Assembly (NCBI GenBank): GCA_017695115.1
Contig: JADILV010000075.1
Span: 1 to 54,928, forward strand
Reading direction: 5' to 3'
Length of the DNA stretch: 54,928 bases
Origin: Candidatus Cryptobacteroides avicola
GTDB lineage: Bacteria; Bacteroidota; Bacteroidia; Bacteroidales; UBA932
Both the position numbers and the translations under genes were made by a program. The notes below the pieces were generated by a model. The model saw only the letters and a list, made by a program, of their open reading frames with translations. It made no database searches and was not told the DNA's origin. Shown here in pieces: positions 16,713 to 26,469 of this stretch. The stretch's first letter is position 1, and every line of letters starts with the position of its first letter.

Positions 16713-17255
16713 CTAATAGTTGGTAGCGTGAATCTTGAAGTAGCTCTTAGGATGCTTGCAGACAGGGCAGAGCTCCGGAGCCTTCTTGCCGATGACGATG
16801 TGTCCGCAGTTACCGCACTCCCAGATCATGTCTTCGTCCCTTGAGAATACAAGTCCTTCTTTCACATTGGCCAGCAGCTTGCGGTAACGCTCCTCATGCA
16901 TCTTTTCGATAGCGGCCACTTTCTCGAACAGGACGGCGATTTCAGTGAAACCTTCCTCACGCGCTTCCTTCGCGAATCCTGCATACATGTCAGTCCACTC
17001 GTAGTTCTCGCCTTCTGCAGCGTCAAGAAGATTCTCCTCGGTAGTAGGGACCTCGCCGCCGTGAAGCAGCTTGAACCAGATCTTTGCGTGCTCCTTCTCA
17101 TTGTTCGCTGTCTCTTCGAACAGATCAGCTATCTGTACATAGCCGTCTTTCTTGGCCTTGGAAGCATAGTAAGTGTATTTGTTGCGTGCCTGTGACTCAC
17201 CGGCAAAAGCAGTCTGAAGATTGGCCTCGGTCTTAGTTCCTTTCAATTCTTTCAT
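16713..17255 (-). CDS. rbr: Rubrerythrin
   Basis: The 180-residue protein has an N-terminal ferritin-like di-iron domain with [23 protein letters not shown] and [12 protein letters not shown] (ExxH pairs). A C-terminal rubredoxin domain follows, with CGNCGHIV and [11 protein letters not shown]. Rubrerythrins reduce hydrogen peroxide in the cytoplasm of anaerobes with electrons from rubredoxin or NADH-dependent partners. All ligands of both metal sites appear present. It has its own consensus promoter and converges on a repeat hairpin. Confidence 0.95.
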   Translation of the reverse strand: MKELKGTKTEANLQTAFAGESQARNKYTYYASKAKKDGYVQIADLFEETANNEKEHAKIWFKLLHGGEVPTTEENLLDAAEGENYEWTDMYAGFAKEAREEGFTEIAVLFEKVAAIEKMHEERYRKLLANVKEGLVFSRDEDMIWECGNCGHIVIGKKAPELCPVCKHPKSYFKIHATNY

Positions 17256-17296
17256 GATTTTCTAATTTTGAATTATTAAAAATTAACACATAATTG

Positions 17297-17304
17297 CAAA
17301 GTTA
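17297..17304 (-). promoter_or_regulatory. Predicted promoter -7 box for rubrerythrin
   Basis: TAACTTTG on the minus strand is an exact match, 41 bases upstream of the ATG. Confidence 0.5.
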
Positions 17305-17344
17305 AGGAAATAAATCATAATTCCAACTAAAACCCGGCATTTCT

Positions 17345-18301
17345 TTATTCATCGTACGTACATTCCATAAGGATCGGATAATGATCCGAAATATAGGCGA
17401 CGCCGTAGTCATCGGTAACCACATCGTAGGTATCAGCCGTGACGCTCCCGACATAGAAAATATGGTCTATGATGGAACCGGAACTCTCGCCGAATCCGTT
17501 ATACGTACGCTGGGACTCTTCTGTTGATGAAGCCGTTGTCCTGGCATCGTTCATCGCCGTCTTCAGAGGTGAGAGTTCGGAGGAAGTGAACGTACAGTTG
17601 AAATCCGCGACGAGGAAAACCGGGACATCGCTTCCTTTCAGGTCAGAAATGCCAGTTATCTCCTTGATTTTGCTTACGGTAAGGTTACTTGAATTCAGTC
17701 TGGCGTCTATGCTCTTGTGATCGAAGTGCGTAGCAAAGAACCAGACCGTCCGGTCCGAGTGCCATTTGTCGACGGCCTTTATCCACACGACTACACGGCG
17801 GCATGCGCTGTGCCATGATGAATATGTGCCGTCGCTGTTTTTGTCAGGAAGGATATCGGACGGTTCTGCAAGCCAGAAAAATCCCTTGTCCGCCACTGTG
17901 AACCTGTCTTTTTTGTATATGATGCCGACTCCTTCTCCGCTGCTTCCGCTGATGGATGTTCCTGTATCGCGGTTTATGTCATAATAGCCGTACCCGTCAC
18001 TCAGCTCATAGACAAAGTCCTGTGCCTGACTGGAGCGCAATTCCTGAATGCCCAGAAAATCCGGCTGCCTGTCGTTTATGAATGCCATCACAGCATCCTT
18101 GCGGGCCGACCATGGATAGGAATCGGAGGTGTTGTAATAACGTATGTTGAAGGATCCGACAAGGAGGGTATTGGCCTCCTTGTCAGTTTCGGTTCCTTCA
18201 TCGGTATCCCCTCCCTGGACCCTGTTGATTACAGGGTCGGCTTTGCAGGATGAGAAAGCCAGCACGGCAAGAGCCGTAAGAAGTATTCTGAATATCTTCA
18301 T
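17345..18301 (-). CDS. Endonuclease/exonuclease/phosphatase-fold lipoprotein
   Basis: The 318-residue protein has a lipoprotein signal (AVLAFSSC) and an acidic linker, then the EEP fold: SFNIRYYN (Asn), FLGIQELR (Glu), FFATHFDHKS (His/Asp), LVADFNCTF (Asp-x-Asn) and a final ISDHYPIL (Asp-His). All catalytic positions for a metal-dependent phosphodiesterase are present. Members include DNase I-like nucleases, sphingomyelinases and inositol-phosphate phosphatases. It is the last gene of the SusCD operon (22 bases after the PKD/PQQ gene), so it probably acts at the cell surface on a phosphodiester-containing nutrient; which one cannot be decided. Confidence 0.85.
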   Translation of the reverse strand: MKIFRILLTALAVLAFSSCKADPVINRVQGGDTDEGTETDKEANTLLVGSFNIRYYNTSDSYPWSARKDAVMAFINDRQPDFLGIQELRSSQAQDFVYELSDGYGYYDINRDTGTSISGSSGEGVGIIYKKDRFTVADKGFFWLAEPSDILPDKNSDGTYSSWHSACRRVVVWIKAVDKWHSDRTVWFFATHFDHKSIDARLNSSNLTVSKIKEITGISDLKGSDVPVFLVADFNCTFTSSELSPLKTAMNDARTTASSTEESQRTYNGFGESSGSIIDHIFYVGSVTADTYDVVTDDYGVAYISDHYPILMECTYDE

Positions 18302-18323
18302 TGTTAATTTAATCTAAATACAA

Positions 18324-20240
18324 TCAATACAATACACATGTCTTTGAAGGATTGCCTCCAAGCTGCGACCATGAATTTGCGTGACCTGTCGCAGAGCCTT
18401 TGACAGCAAAGAGCGTCGGCTGGCCGTTCTTCATTCCGGTGCAGTATACCGTTCCGTCACAGCTTATCGTAGGAGATGAGCGCAATTCGTCTCCGAGCTG
18501 GATTTCAGCAACTTTCTTTCCTGTAGCAGGATCAAGTTTGACAAGCTTTCCGAGCGAATAGTCATTATAGTAGACAAAACCTTCATTGTCAACGGCAGGT
18601 GAACCGGCAATGTTACCGTCGGCTTCAGACTCCCACAATACTGTTCCTGTCGGTGAAACAGCCGTTACACGGGCCTTTTCGCTGCCCGAAGTCTTTGTCG
18701 CGACATAGATTGTCCCGTCTTCTCCGCATACGACACCGTTTCCTTCATATCTTGCAACGGAGCCCTTGATACCGACAGCCCAGTCCGGCTCGTACGGAGT
18801 ACTGTCATCTTTCACGAATTTTCCGGTATCATAGCAGTACAGTACTGAAGTCGATGAAACCCTTCCGGTAACGCTTTCATACACAATATACACCTTACCG
18901 TCGGATGACGCCGCCATCTGGCTGGAATTTCCCGTTTCAAGTTCTGTGACACCTTCGAGACGGCCCAATGACTTAGGCGACTTCTGGGTATCGTTGTCCC
19001 CATAATGGCCCCATGTTCCGTTTTCACGGAAGTATATCCTTGATCCGAACTTTGCATCACAGTGGCTGAGATATATTCCGCTGCTGAATCCTATTCCTCC
19101 GCCGTAGCTTCCTCTCTTGACCAGCAGTTTCTGGACGAATGCTCCGGAATTCCTGTCGATGACGTGACCGTTGTCCAGAGAACCGTATCCTTCGAGAGTT
19201 CCGTTATTGTCTTTGGTAGTCAGGATAATATGGTCTCCGATAATAGCAGGTATGACAGCGATATACCGTCCCTTATACCCGTATGGGAAGTACCATTTCT
19301 CGCTTCCGTCGCTGTTCACTGCAAATACTCCGGATTCGGAATCTTCAGGTTTGGCTTCGTTATAGCCGAGGGCTATGTAGACAGTACCGTTTTCATCTAC
19401 GGAAGGAGTTGAAGTCGTAGTGTTCTTCGTGCCGTTGTTGTCCCGAGGATTGGCATTATGGACATTTCCGTTGAAGCTCCACAGCTTTTCTCCGTCTCTG
19501 GTGAAAGCGGCAAGGTTGTAGCCGGAAGAAAGGGCGTATACCACGCTTCCGTCAGCATTTGTCGCAGGTGATGTAAACTTGACATACGCTTCCTTGTCTG
19601 ATTCGTACGGCTGCTCCCACAGGGCCTCCAGACTGTACTGGCTCTTGTCCACATGGATCGTAACTGTCTTGGAGCCTTTTCCTTTCATGTTGTCGGTTAC
19701 TGTCAGGGTGACTTCTATGTCACCGAATTCAGTGAAAGTAAACTCCGGATTCTGCTCCGTAACCACGGTGGTGCCGAATTTCCATTCCCAGGCCACGATT
19801 TCACCGTCCTCATCAGTCGACTTGTCGGTAAACCTGACACTGTCGCCGGCACGCAGGCCGGTCTGAGGTTCATAGGTAAAGTCCGCGACAGGGCGGATAT
19901 TGGTATCCTGGATCCTGACTGTCTTTACAAACACATCGGATACGTTCCCGACATCCGAAGTAGCGGTAAGTGTAATGTCATATTCCCCTACCCTTTCAAA
20001 CGAAATCGGTGTTTCCGGCTGCAGTCCCCACATGTGCTGGCTGCCCCACTCCCATTTGCTCGCCACGACTCTGGCGTTTTCCGCGTATGAGGTATTGGTA
20101 AGGTATATGTCCTCATTTATCTCATAGACATCCTTTTCAGTGGTGAAACTTGCATGAACCGTCACTTCAGGATCCCTGAGACAGCCGGACAGTATCGCGG
20201 ATACTGCCAGCAGACTGATGAATATCTTTGTTGTTTTCAT
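18324..20240 (-). CDS. PKD- and PQQ-propeller-containing surface lipoprotein
   Basis: The 638-residue form starting MKTTKIFISLLAVS at 20240 is chosen for its lipoprotein signal (SAILSGC); a longer frame would overlap the susD stop. Two PKD-type beta-sandwiches follow (about residues 30-115 and 120-205; the second has ADFTYEPQTG and WEWKFGTTVV). Then comes an eight-strand-set propeller with PQQ-like blades (GSEKWYFPYGYKG, VLWESEADGNIAGSPAVDN, ELRSSPTISCDGTVYCTG). Such modules bind ligands rather than catalyse. Its position after susD, where SusE/SusF-like binders often lie, suggests substrate capture. No enzyme motif is seen. Confidence 0.8.
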   Translation of the reverse strand: MKTTKIFISLLAVSAILSGCLRDPEVTVHASFTTEKDVYEINEDIYLTNTSYAENARVVASKWEWGSQHMWGLQPETPISFERVGEYDITLTATSDVGNVSDVFVKTVRIQDTNIRPVADFTYEPQTGLRAGDSVRFTDKSTDEDGEIVAWEWKFGTTVVTEQNPEFTFTEFGDIEVTLTVTDNMKGKGSKTVTIHVDKSQYSLEALWEQPYESDKEAYVKFTSPATNADGSVVYALSSGYNLAAFTRDGEKLWSFNGNVHNANPRDNNGTKNTTTSTPSVDENGTVYIALGYNEAKPEDSESGVFAVNSDGSEKWYFPYGYKGRYIAVIPAIIGDHIILTTKDNNGTLEGYGSLDNGHVIDRNSGAFVQKLLVKRGSYGGGIGFSSGIYLSHCDAKFGSRIYFRENGTWGHYGDNDTQKSPKSLGRLEGVTELETGNSSQMAASSDGKVYIVYESVTGRVSSTSVLYCYDTGKFVKDDSTPYEPDWAVGIKGSVARYEGNGVVCGEDGTIYVATKTSGSEKARVTAVSPTGTVLWESEADGNIAGSPAVDNEGFVYYNDYSLGKLVKLDPATGKKVAEIQLGDELRSSPTISCDGTVYCTGMKNGQPTLFAVKGSATGHANSWSQLGGNPSKTCVLY

Positions 20241-20254
20241 AATATTCCTGTTTA

Positions 20255-22072
20255 TCAATTCCATCCCGGATTCTGCTTCAGGTTGGTGTTTTTCTGAATC
20301 ACGACTTCCGGTATAGGGTAAATGTACATGTTGTCGTTCCATTCGCGGCTGATGACGTAATTGAGCTTGTATCCGCCCTTAGGATCATCATCCAGACGCA
20401 CGGCCTGCTGGCTTCCGTCCATTGTCATGGCTATACTCTTGTATGAACCGCTGTAGCCGGTATCTTCCGTGATATACACGTCGTATGTACCGTCTCCGTT
20501 AAGGTCGAGAGGAGTATCGAGCGCAGGCACATAGATACCGTCCCAAGGAGCCGTCTCCCACAGTTCTCCGCATGCCCAGCGCTTGAGGTCGTTGAGTCTG
20601 AGACCTTCAAGGATGAGTTCGATCTCCCTTTCCCTGCGTATTTCGAGGATTACAGGATCGGTGACATCCGGGTAGAGCGTCTGGATATACGGATCAACCG
20701 TTACTGGCTTGGTGTCCAGGTCTCCGCCTGTAATACCCGCCCTTCGCCTGAGAGCGCCTATCGTGATGCTCCAGTCCTCATCAGTCAGTGTCCCGAGCTC
20801 CGCTTTTGCCTCAGCATAGTTAAGGAGCACCTCAGCATAGCGTGCAAGAGGCACATCATTGTAGTTTGTCCTGGCATTGTCGAAGGCCACGTCATCCATC
20901 ACATATTTCGTGAACTGGTACCCTGTAAGGGAGTGTCCTGTCATGTTTGCAGTGGTAAGGACATACTCTCCGTCGGAATTCTTGCATGTATAGTCAGCTC
21001 CGCGGATGGTCTGGTTCAGACGGTAGTCTCTTCCTGTAGTCTCTTCCTGGAATGTCTTGTACTCGCCATTGTCTTTCTTTTCATTATATACCGATCCGTC
21101 CAGGTTCAGGTATGTCTTGGCAAAGGCGCGTGTCATGCACAGGTGAGGACCGTAAGTTGAGGAATTATAATACCAGTTGGCCTCTCCGAGCTGCATTACC
21201 GGGTCAAGCGAAAGGGCCAGCATGACCTCTTCGGTTACAGGATTGTCGCTGATGAACAGATCCCTGTATGCTCCCCTGCCGTCTCCGGTGTACATATCAG
21301 CGGTGGTATGGAGGCTGTAAGGTCCTTCATTGATAATCGTCCCGGCTGCCTCGGCCGCTTCCTGATAAAGTTCCTCAGCCGTGATCTTGCAGTTCTTAAG
21401 GTAGTCGTTACCGAACTCGCTGCCGCCGTTTGCATGGTATTTCCTGAAAGATGCTTCGAACAGACAGAACCTTGCCTTATAGAAAAGGGCGGTCCACCTG
21501 TTTACGGTATTGGAATTCGGAGTGATCGCGGATTCCGTTATATTATTGTATGCGTAGTCCAGGTCATCGATGATGTGCTGTATGATCACGTCCCTGCTGT
21601 CCTGCGTCTTGTACAGTTCAGGACTGTTCGGCTCCAGAGGGACATCCACCCACGGCACTTCACCGTACTGGACAAGCTTGTCGTAATAGAGGTAGGCACG
21701 GAAAAGCCTCGCTATCCCTGTGTAGTTGTTCCTGACCGTCTCGGATACTCCCGGGTCGGTATTGTACTTGATGAAATAGTTCACATTACGTATTGCACTC
21801 CAGCTCCATGAAGTGGAAGTGTTGGTCGTATATGCCCCCACCTCGTACGTTCCCGTCTGGTTTTTGGCGGCATTGTCCATCGTAGTATTGATCTTGAATG
21901 CATTGCCGTAATCCGGAAGGTTGTTGTAGAAACTGTACGTATAGTTCTCCAGTCCGGTTTCAGATCCGAAGATCATGTTCCTACCGGCCTCGGCCTGTGG
22001 CATTTCAGTAAGGTCGCAGGCCGCCGCCATGAGAGCAAGGGCCGGCAACATTATATATCCGATATTTTTCAT
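20255..22072 (-). CDS. RagB/SusD-family nutrient-binding lipoprotein
   Basis: The 605-residue protein has a lipoprotein signal (LALMAAAC) and the family's TPR-rich layout: YRAYLYYDKLVQYGEVPWVD-like N-terminal helices (about residues 130-150), and the C-terminal DVPLARYAEVLLNYAEAKAE and VILEIRREREIELILEGLRL. SusD proteins cap the SusC porin at the cell surface and pass glycans or other ligands into it. It lies 11 bases after susC and 14 bases before the PKD/PQQ gene, all on the minus strand. The ligand is unknown. Confidence 0.95.
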   Translation of the reverse strand: MKNIGYIMLPALALMAAACDLTEMPQAEAGRNMIFGSETGLENYTYSFYNNLPDYGNAFKINTTMDNAAKNQTGTYEVGAYTTNTSTSWSWSAIRNVNYFIKYNTDPGVSETVRNNYTGIARLFRAYLYYDKLVQYGEVPWVDVPLEPNSPELYKTQDSRDVIIQHIIDDLDYAYNNITESAITPNSNTVNRWTALFYKARFCLFEASFRKYHANGGSEFGNDYLKNCKITAEELYQEAAEAAGTIINEGPYSLHTTADMYTGDGRGAYRDLFISDNPVTEEVMLALSLDPVMQLGEANWYYNSSTYGPHLCMTRAFAKTYLNLDGSVYNEKKDNGEYKTFQEETTGRDYRLNQTIRGADYTCKNSDGEYVLTTANMTGHSLTGYQFTKYVMDDVAFDNARTNYNDVPLARYAEVLLNYAEAKAELGTLTDEDWSITIGALRRRAGITGGDLDTKPVTVDPYIQTLYPDVTDPVILEIRREREIELILEGLRLNDLKRWACGELWETAPWDGIYVPALDTPLDLNGDGTYDVYITEDTGYSGSYKSIAMTMDGSQQAVRLDDDPKGGYKLNYVISREWNDNMYIYPIPEVVIQKNTNLKQNPGWN

Positions 22073-22083
22073 GTCCGTAATTA

Positions 22084-25000
22084 TTAGAATGTCAAGTTAA
22101 CACCGATACTGAATGATCGCATAGTAGGATAGTTGTATCCGTCTCCTGTCGACGAGAGGACCGAGTCGGTTCCATAGATATTGGCCGTAACATCGATATC
22201 CCTCGTATATCTGTACATCGGCGACCATGACCAGATGTTTTCTCCGGAGAAGAATATGCTTACCTTCTGCAGCTTTACAGCCTTTGTCCACTTCTGAGGA
22301 AGCGTGTACCCTACCTGGAGATTCTTGAGACGTATGTATGACACATCCATAAGGTATCTGGTATTGGCGTTGTTGGTACCTTTATAGAAAGGCGCATAAT
22401 AACCGGTGTAGCGAGGCAGGTAAGCATCCCTGTTGTCTTCTGTCCAGTAGTTTCCGAGATGCCATTCCGGCATCTGGTTATAAGGACGGTTGTACTGTCC
22501 CCAGATGACGGATGCTTCATTGCTCGGATACCAGTCCTGCTTGCCGACACCCTGGAAAAATGCGCTGACATAGATATTGTTCCATTCAAGGTCGATTCCG
22601 AAACTGTATATGTAGCGGGGCTCGGAATTTCCGATAATCTTGCGGTCTCCCGGATCATCTACCGTATTCTTGCCGCGGTCGATATAGCCGTTCCCGTTAA
22701 GGTCTTCGAACTTGATGTCTCCCGGATGGAGCTTGTAGTCCTTCGAAGTCTGCATCAGAGGGTTGTAATACTGCTGCCCGTTCGCCTGTGCGTTGGCTTC
22801 CGCAATATCTATCTCTTCCTGTGTCTGCCAAAGGCCGTTAGATACGAATCCCCAGATCTCACCTACCCTCATACCTTCGTAATAACTGGTATTGTATGCA
22901 CTTGTCGAAAGGGACCTGGTGGCATTGTTGTATTTGTCGATTATGGAATAATAGTCGGCAAGAGAAGCCCTGATCCCGTAATTGAACGGTTTCCCGCCAA
23001 GGTTGAAGCTGTCGTTCCAACTGATAATCAGTTCATAGCCCCGTGTCGTCATTTCCGCATAGTTTCCTTTAGGCGAACTTGCTCCGTAGATATCGGGCAG
23101 TGTCGGGCCGACGGTGTACATGTTCAGCGTCTCCCTTATGTAATAGTCTCCCGTGAAAGACAGGCGTCCTCCGAGGAAACTCAGGTCAAGACCTACGTCG
23201 AATGTACGTGCCGTCTCCCATGTCAATGTCTCGGGTATCGGTGACGGAGCGCTGGTATAACGCACTTTCTGACCGTTTATGATCCTTCCGTTATCGAAAC
23301 TGAAGGTTTCGTCGTATGCATAATTGCCGACGTTGCTGTTTCCGAGTGCACCGTAGGAAGCCCTTACCTTAATGTTGGTAATGGCGTTCTTGCTTACCTT
23401 GAACCAAGGTTCTTCAGTAATGCGCCAGCCGACCGATACGGACGGGAAGAACGCCCAGCGCTGCCTGTGCGGGAATTTGGAGCTGCCGTCATATCTGCCG
23501 TTTACTTCCAGAAGATATCTGTCATCGAATGCATAGTTGATCCTGGCAAATGCACCGGCCGTCCTCCACTGGTAGTAGTCACCGGTAGTGCTTCTGTTCT
23601 CGGTTCCCATCGCCAGATTGATGTTCTCCACATCCGGGGTAAGCAGGTCGTCATTGTATGCGTATGTATTCTTATAGCGCTGCTGCTCGTAATTGTATCC
23701 CAGCAATGCCTTGAAATAATGTTTCGCACCGAAAGTATCCTCGAATTCAGCATACTCGTTGGTAGCGATATATTCATAATTGCGGATTGTCTCGCTCAGA
23801 TATGACTGTGTACCTGTAATGGTCTCTAACACGCCTTCAGAACGGGAGTAGTTGCTCTTGACTTTCTTTACGGTCGTGTTGAAATCCTTGTTCCGGTAGG
23901 TGAAATCGGCGTTGACCCTCAGCCTGTCATCAAAGAATTTTGCCTGTGCGTTGAATGTGGTCCGCACCTGCTTGTTTATGTACCTGCGGTTACTCTTTCC
24001 GTAAAGGTAATCTCCGATGGAATAAACGGCGGAATAAGTCATCGTACCGTCCGGATTCCAGACAGGGGAACACGGATGTCCTTCATCGGCGATGTTCCTC
24101 CAGATATTTCCGTTACCCTCGGAATAGGTCTGCGGCATTATGTACTTTGACCAGGCGATGTCGGTATTGTTTGAGATTTTCAGCCAAGGCGTCACCTGAT
24201 ACCCCATCTTCATTCGCCCGTTGAGCATCTTGTACGATTCCGGATTTACGGTAGTGTCGAAAATACCGTTGTTGTCATAATATCTGGCCGACACATAATA
24301 GTCGAATTTTTCGTCCGAGCCGGAAAGGGAAATGTTATGCGTCTGGCTGAATGAGAAATCCTTGTACAGCAGGTCCATATAATCCGTTCCTTCCGGATAG
24401 TACAGCCATCTCCCGGCGGTGCCTATACTTCCGTCACTGACAGTAGTCTCATAATTTCCGGCCTCGGCACGGCGCTTATATTCCGCAAGCCATGCCGTCG
24501 AAAATTCCATGGTCTTGTTGATTCCGGACGGGTTGGAAAAATTGTAATTGTAATATGCCTTGTAGAAATGGTCCGCATACGTGTATCCGTCCGATACATA
24601 CTGCGGTACGGTGGTCGGCATTTCAAAAGACAGGTTGGCCTGATATGTCACAGTAGGACGGCCTTTGGTAGAGCCTTTTGTCGTAATCAGGACCACTCCG
24701 TATGGGGCCCTTGACCCGTATATCGCAGAAGAAGCCGCATCTTTCAGCACTGATACCGACTCTATATCGTTCGGGTTGAGCAGGCTCGGATCACCTTCCA
24801 CGCCGTCAATGAGTACAAGTGCGCTTCCGCCCTGACCGATCGATGTGGTTCCTCGGATATTGTATGAAGGGGAACTGTTCGGACGACCGTCTGTGAATTT
24901 CAGATTCAGGTTGGGAATCTGCCCCTGGAGCATCTGGCTCAGGTTGGCATTCGGACGGCCCTCGAAAACCTCTGCGCCCACCTGATCGACTGACCCGGTA

Positions 25001-25371
25001 AGATTGGCCTTTTTCTGTGTTCCGTAACCTACGATGACAATCTCGTCAAGCGCAAGAGCATCATCCTTAAGCAGTACGCGGACAACGGACCTGTTGTTCA
25101 CCGGAACTTCTACTGTCGCATAACCTACGAATGAAATCTGAAGGACAGCATCCGGAGCCACATCATAGAGAACGGCTTTACCGTCTGAATCGGTAACAGT
25201 ACCGTTCGTAGTGCCTGCTACCAGGACACTGGCACCGGGCATGGCTCCTGACTTGTCTGTAACGTAACAGGTTACAGAACCATCCTGATCAGTATCCCCC
25301 CCCCATGTCACCTGGACCGTCCAGGGGAGAAACATCAGGAACATTGCGAGTAATTTCGGAATGTTTCTCAT
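22084..25371 (-). CDS. SusC/RagA-family TonB-linked outer-membrane protein with a G9 tract
   Basis: The 1095-residue protein has a signal peptide followed at once by Thr-Trp-Gly-Gly-Asp (residues 22-26), encoded across nine consecutive G. Then come a carboxypeptidase-D-like domain (about residues 32-105), the TonB box region EIVIVGYGTQKKANLTGSV, a plug (QGQIPNLNLKF, VLIDGVEGDPSLLNPNDIES, YGSRAPYGVVLITT) and a 22-strand barrel ending MRSFSIGVNLTF. It is the TonB-powered channel of the locus. The tract is in frame at nine G; loss or gain of one would stop translation near residue 30-40, so expression may be switchable. Confidence 0.95.
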   Translation of the reverse strand: MRNIPKLLAMFLMFLPWTVQVTWGGDTDQDGSVTCYVTDKSGAMPGASVLVAGTTNGTVTDSDGKAVLYDVAPDAVLQISFVGYATVEVPVNNRSVVRVLLKDDALALDEIVIVGYGTQKKANLTGSVDQVGAEVFEGRPNANLSQMLQGQIPNLNLKFTDGRPNSSPSYNIRGTTSIGQGGSALVLIDGVEGDPSLLNPNDIESVSVLKDAASSAIYGSRAPYGVVLITTKGSTKGRPTVTYQANLSFEMPTTVPQYVSDGYTYADHFYKAYYNYNFSNPSGINKTMEFSTAWLAEYKRRAEAGNYETTVSDGSIGTAGRWLYYPEGTDYMDLLYKDFSFSQTHNISLSGSDEKFDYYVSARYYDNNGIFDTTVNPESYKMLNGRMKMGYQVTPWLKISNNTDIAWSKYIMPQTYSEGNGNIWRNIADEGHPCSPVWNPDGTMTYSAVYSIGDYLYGKSNRRYINKQVRTTFNAQAKFFDDRLRVNADFTYRNKDFNTTVKKVKSNYSRSEGVLETITGTQSYLSETIRNYEYIATNEYAEFEDTFGAKHYFKALLGYNYEQQRYKNTYAYNDDLLTPDVENINLAMGTENRSTTGDYYQWRTAGAFARINYAFDDRYLLEVNGRYDGSSKFPHRQRWAFFPSVSVGWRITEEPWFKVSKNAITNIKVRASYGALGNSNVGNYAYDETFSFDNGRIINGQKVRYTSAPSPIPETLTWETARTFDVGLDLSFLGGRLSFTGDYYIRETLNMYTVGPTLPDIYGASSPKGNYAEMTTRGYELIISWNDSFNLGGKPFNYGIRASLADYYSIIDKYNNATRSLSTSAYNTSYYEGMRVGEIWGFVSNGLWQTQEEIDIAEANAQANGQQYYNPLMQTSKDYKLHPGDIKFEDLNGNGYIDRGKNTVDDPGDRKIIGNSEPRYIYSFGIDLEWNNIYVSAFFQGVGKQDWYPSNEASVIWGQYNRPYNQMPEWHLGNYWTEDNRDAYLPRYTGYYAPFYKGTNNANTRYLMDVSYIRLKNLQVGYTLPQKWTKAVKLQKVSIFFSGENIWSWSPMYRYTRDIDVTANIYGTDSVLSSTGDGYNYPTMRSFSIGVNLTF
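25296..25304. repeat. Homopolymer C9 (G9 in susC), candidate slippage tract
   Basis: Nine C in a row on the plus strand lie just after the signal-peptide codons of the SusC gene at 22084-25371. The frame is intact at this length. Confidence 0.65.
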
Positions 25372-25587
25372 ACCAAAAATGATTACAGTTAGTTAATAAG
25401 GTATAAAACAGTTAGTTAGTATATATATTCAGAACTGCGTATCTATTTCGGTTCGTAAATATATATATATTAATTTTCAAAAGAAAGTACACGTTTGTTT
25501 AAAAACTTCGCAAAGATCTCCTTTCTACATTAACTGTTCATTAATGATATATTGAAAATATGTTAAATTGTAAAGTAATGACGGGAA
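25372..25587 (-). promoter_or_regulatory. Intergenic region between the regulator and susC with direct repeats
   Basis: This 216-base AT-rich gap holds two perfect direct repeats ACAGTTAGTTA (25385-25395 and 25408-25418), 23 bases start to start, just upstream of susC. They are candidates for the binding site of the locus regulator, since OmpR-type winged helices often use direct repeats. No exact TAnnTTTG box was found for susC and no hairpin terminator for the regulator. Confidence 0.4.
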
Positions 25588-26469
25588 TCAGGATTTCTGC
25601 AGGTCCTCGAACCTGTACGGGTAATCCTCCTCATAGACCTTACGGTATTCGACAATGAATGTGGAGTACCGGAGCAAGGCTTCATCTGTCCGTTTCATGC
25701 GACAGAGTGCGGATACATAGTATTTTAGGGCGAAATCGTTGAATGGATCTATACGGTACAATGCCTCGCAGAATGCGATGACGTCGGCATATCTCTTTCT
25801 GTCATACACGGTCTTGACCACAGGAGGAAGAGCCCTCATGACCGACTGTCCGACATTTTCCTTGATAGGATCGAGGGATATGTCTTCCATACTTTCCATA
25901 AAGCCGCCTCCGGAAAGTATATCCGCAAGTTCTTCAATATCCTTGTCCGACATGGTCTCAGCAGCCGTTATTTCCATGAATCTCAGATAGTCACAATAGA
26001 AGTCGCCGTCTGTATCTATCCTGTAGCTGCCGTTTTTATATACTACATTCACGCCTTTGAGATCGGACAGGGCTTTCCTGAGGTGGTTAAGCGTAGCGTT
26101 TCTAAGGTTCTTAACGCTCTCCCCCTGCCTGTCGGGCCACAATATGGTACCGAGACGGCCTGTAGCTATACCTCCTGAAGGAGTATGATAAAGTACCACG
26201 CAGAAGAGTTTCTGCTGCATAGGAGAAAAATTGGACGTGATATTCCGGCCATCAGCGGTTATCGCAGTGAACCCTCCGAAAAGATATATGGAATTGTGGA
26301 TTTGCGATGCTTTTTCAGACCGTATGCCGATATCAGGGACATCGTCTTCAACGGCTGGCGTAGTTTCTTCTTCGGCCACGGACCGCTTTCCGTCATGACC
26401 CGAAACCTTTTTCCGGGATTTCCTTGCCAGTAGAAGGAGAACAGCAGCTGCCACAGCTGTACCTGTCAC
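25588..26469 (-). CDS. C-terminal half of the split regulator: membrane helix, SARP-like winged helix and BTAD/TPR
   Basis: From the GTG at 26469 this gives 293 residues. The upstream in-frame codons (GIGVILIV) complete a membrane helix GIGVILIVTGTAVAAAVLLL followed by basic RKSRKK. A winged-helix domain follows (about residues 60-150), with IYLFGGFTAITADGRNI, SPMQQKLFCVVLYH, LWPDRQGESVKNLRNATLNH and a VYKNGSYRID wing. A TPR/BTAD-like tail has YADVIAFCEALYRIDPFNDF. This is a cytoplasmic DNA-binding output module of a one-component membrane regulator. The helix is broken by the frame change at the G8 tract, so this half is probably not made as a membrane-anchored protein at the present tract length. 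Confidence 0.75.
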   Translation of the reverse strand: MTGTAVAAAVLLLLARKSRKKVSGHDGKRSVAEEETTPAVEDDVPDIGIRSEKASQIHNSIYLFGGFTAITADGRNITSNFSPMQQKLFCVVLYHTPSGGIATGRLGTILWPDRQGESVKNLRNATLNHLRKALSDLKGVNVVYKNGSYRIDTDGDFYCDYLRFMEITAAETMSDKDIEELADILSGGGFMESMEDISLDPIKENVGQSVMRALPPVVKTVYDRKRYADVIAFCEALYRIDPFNDFALKYYVSALCRMKRTDEALLRYSTFIVEYRKVYEEDYPYRFEDLQKS

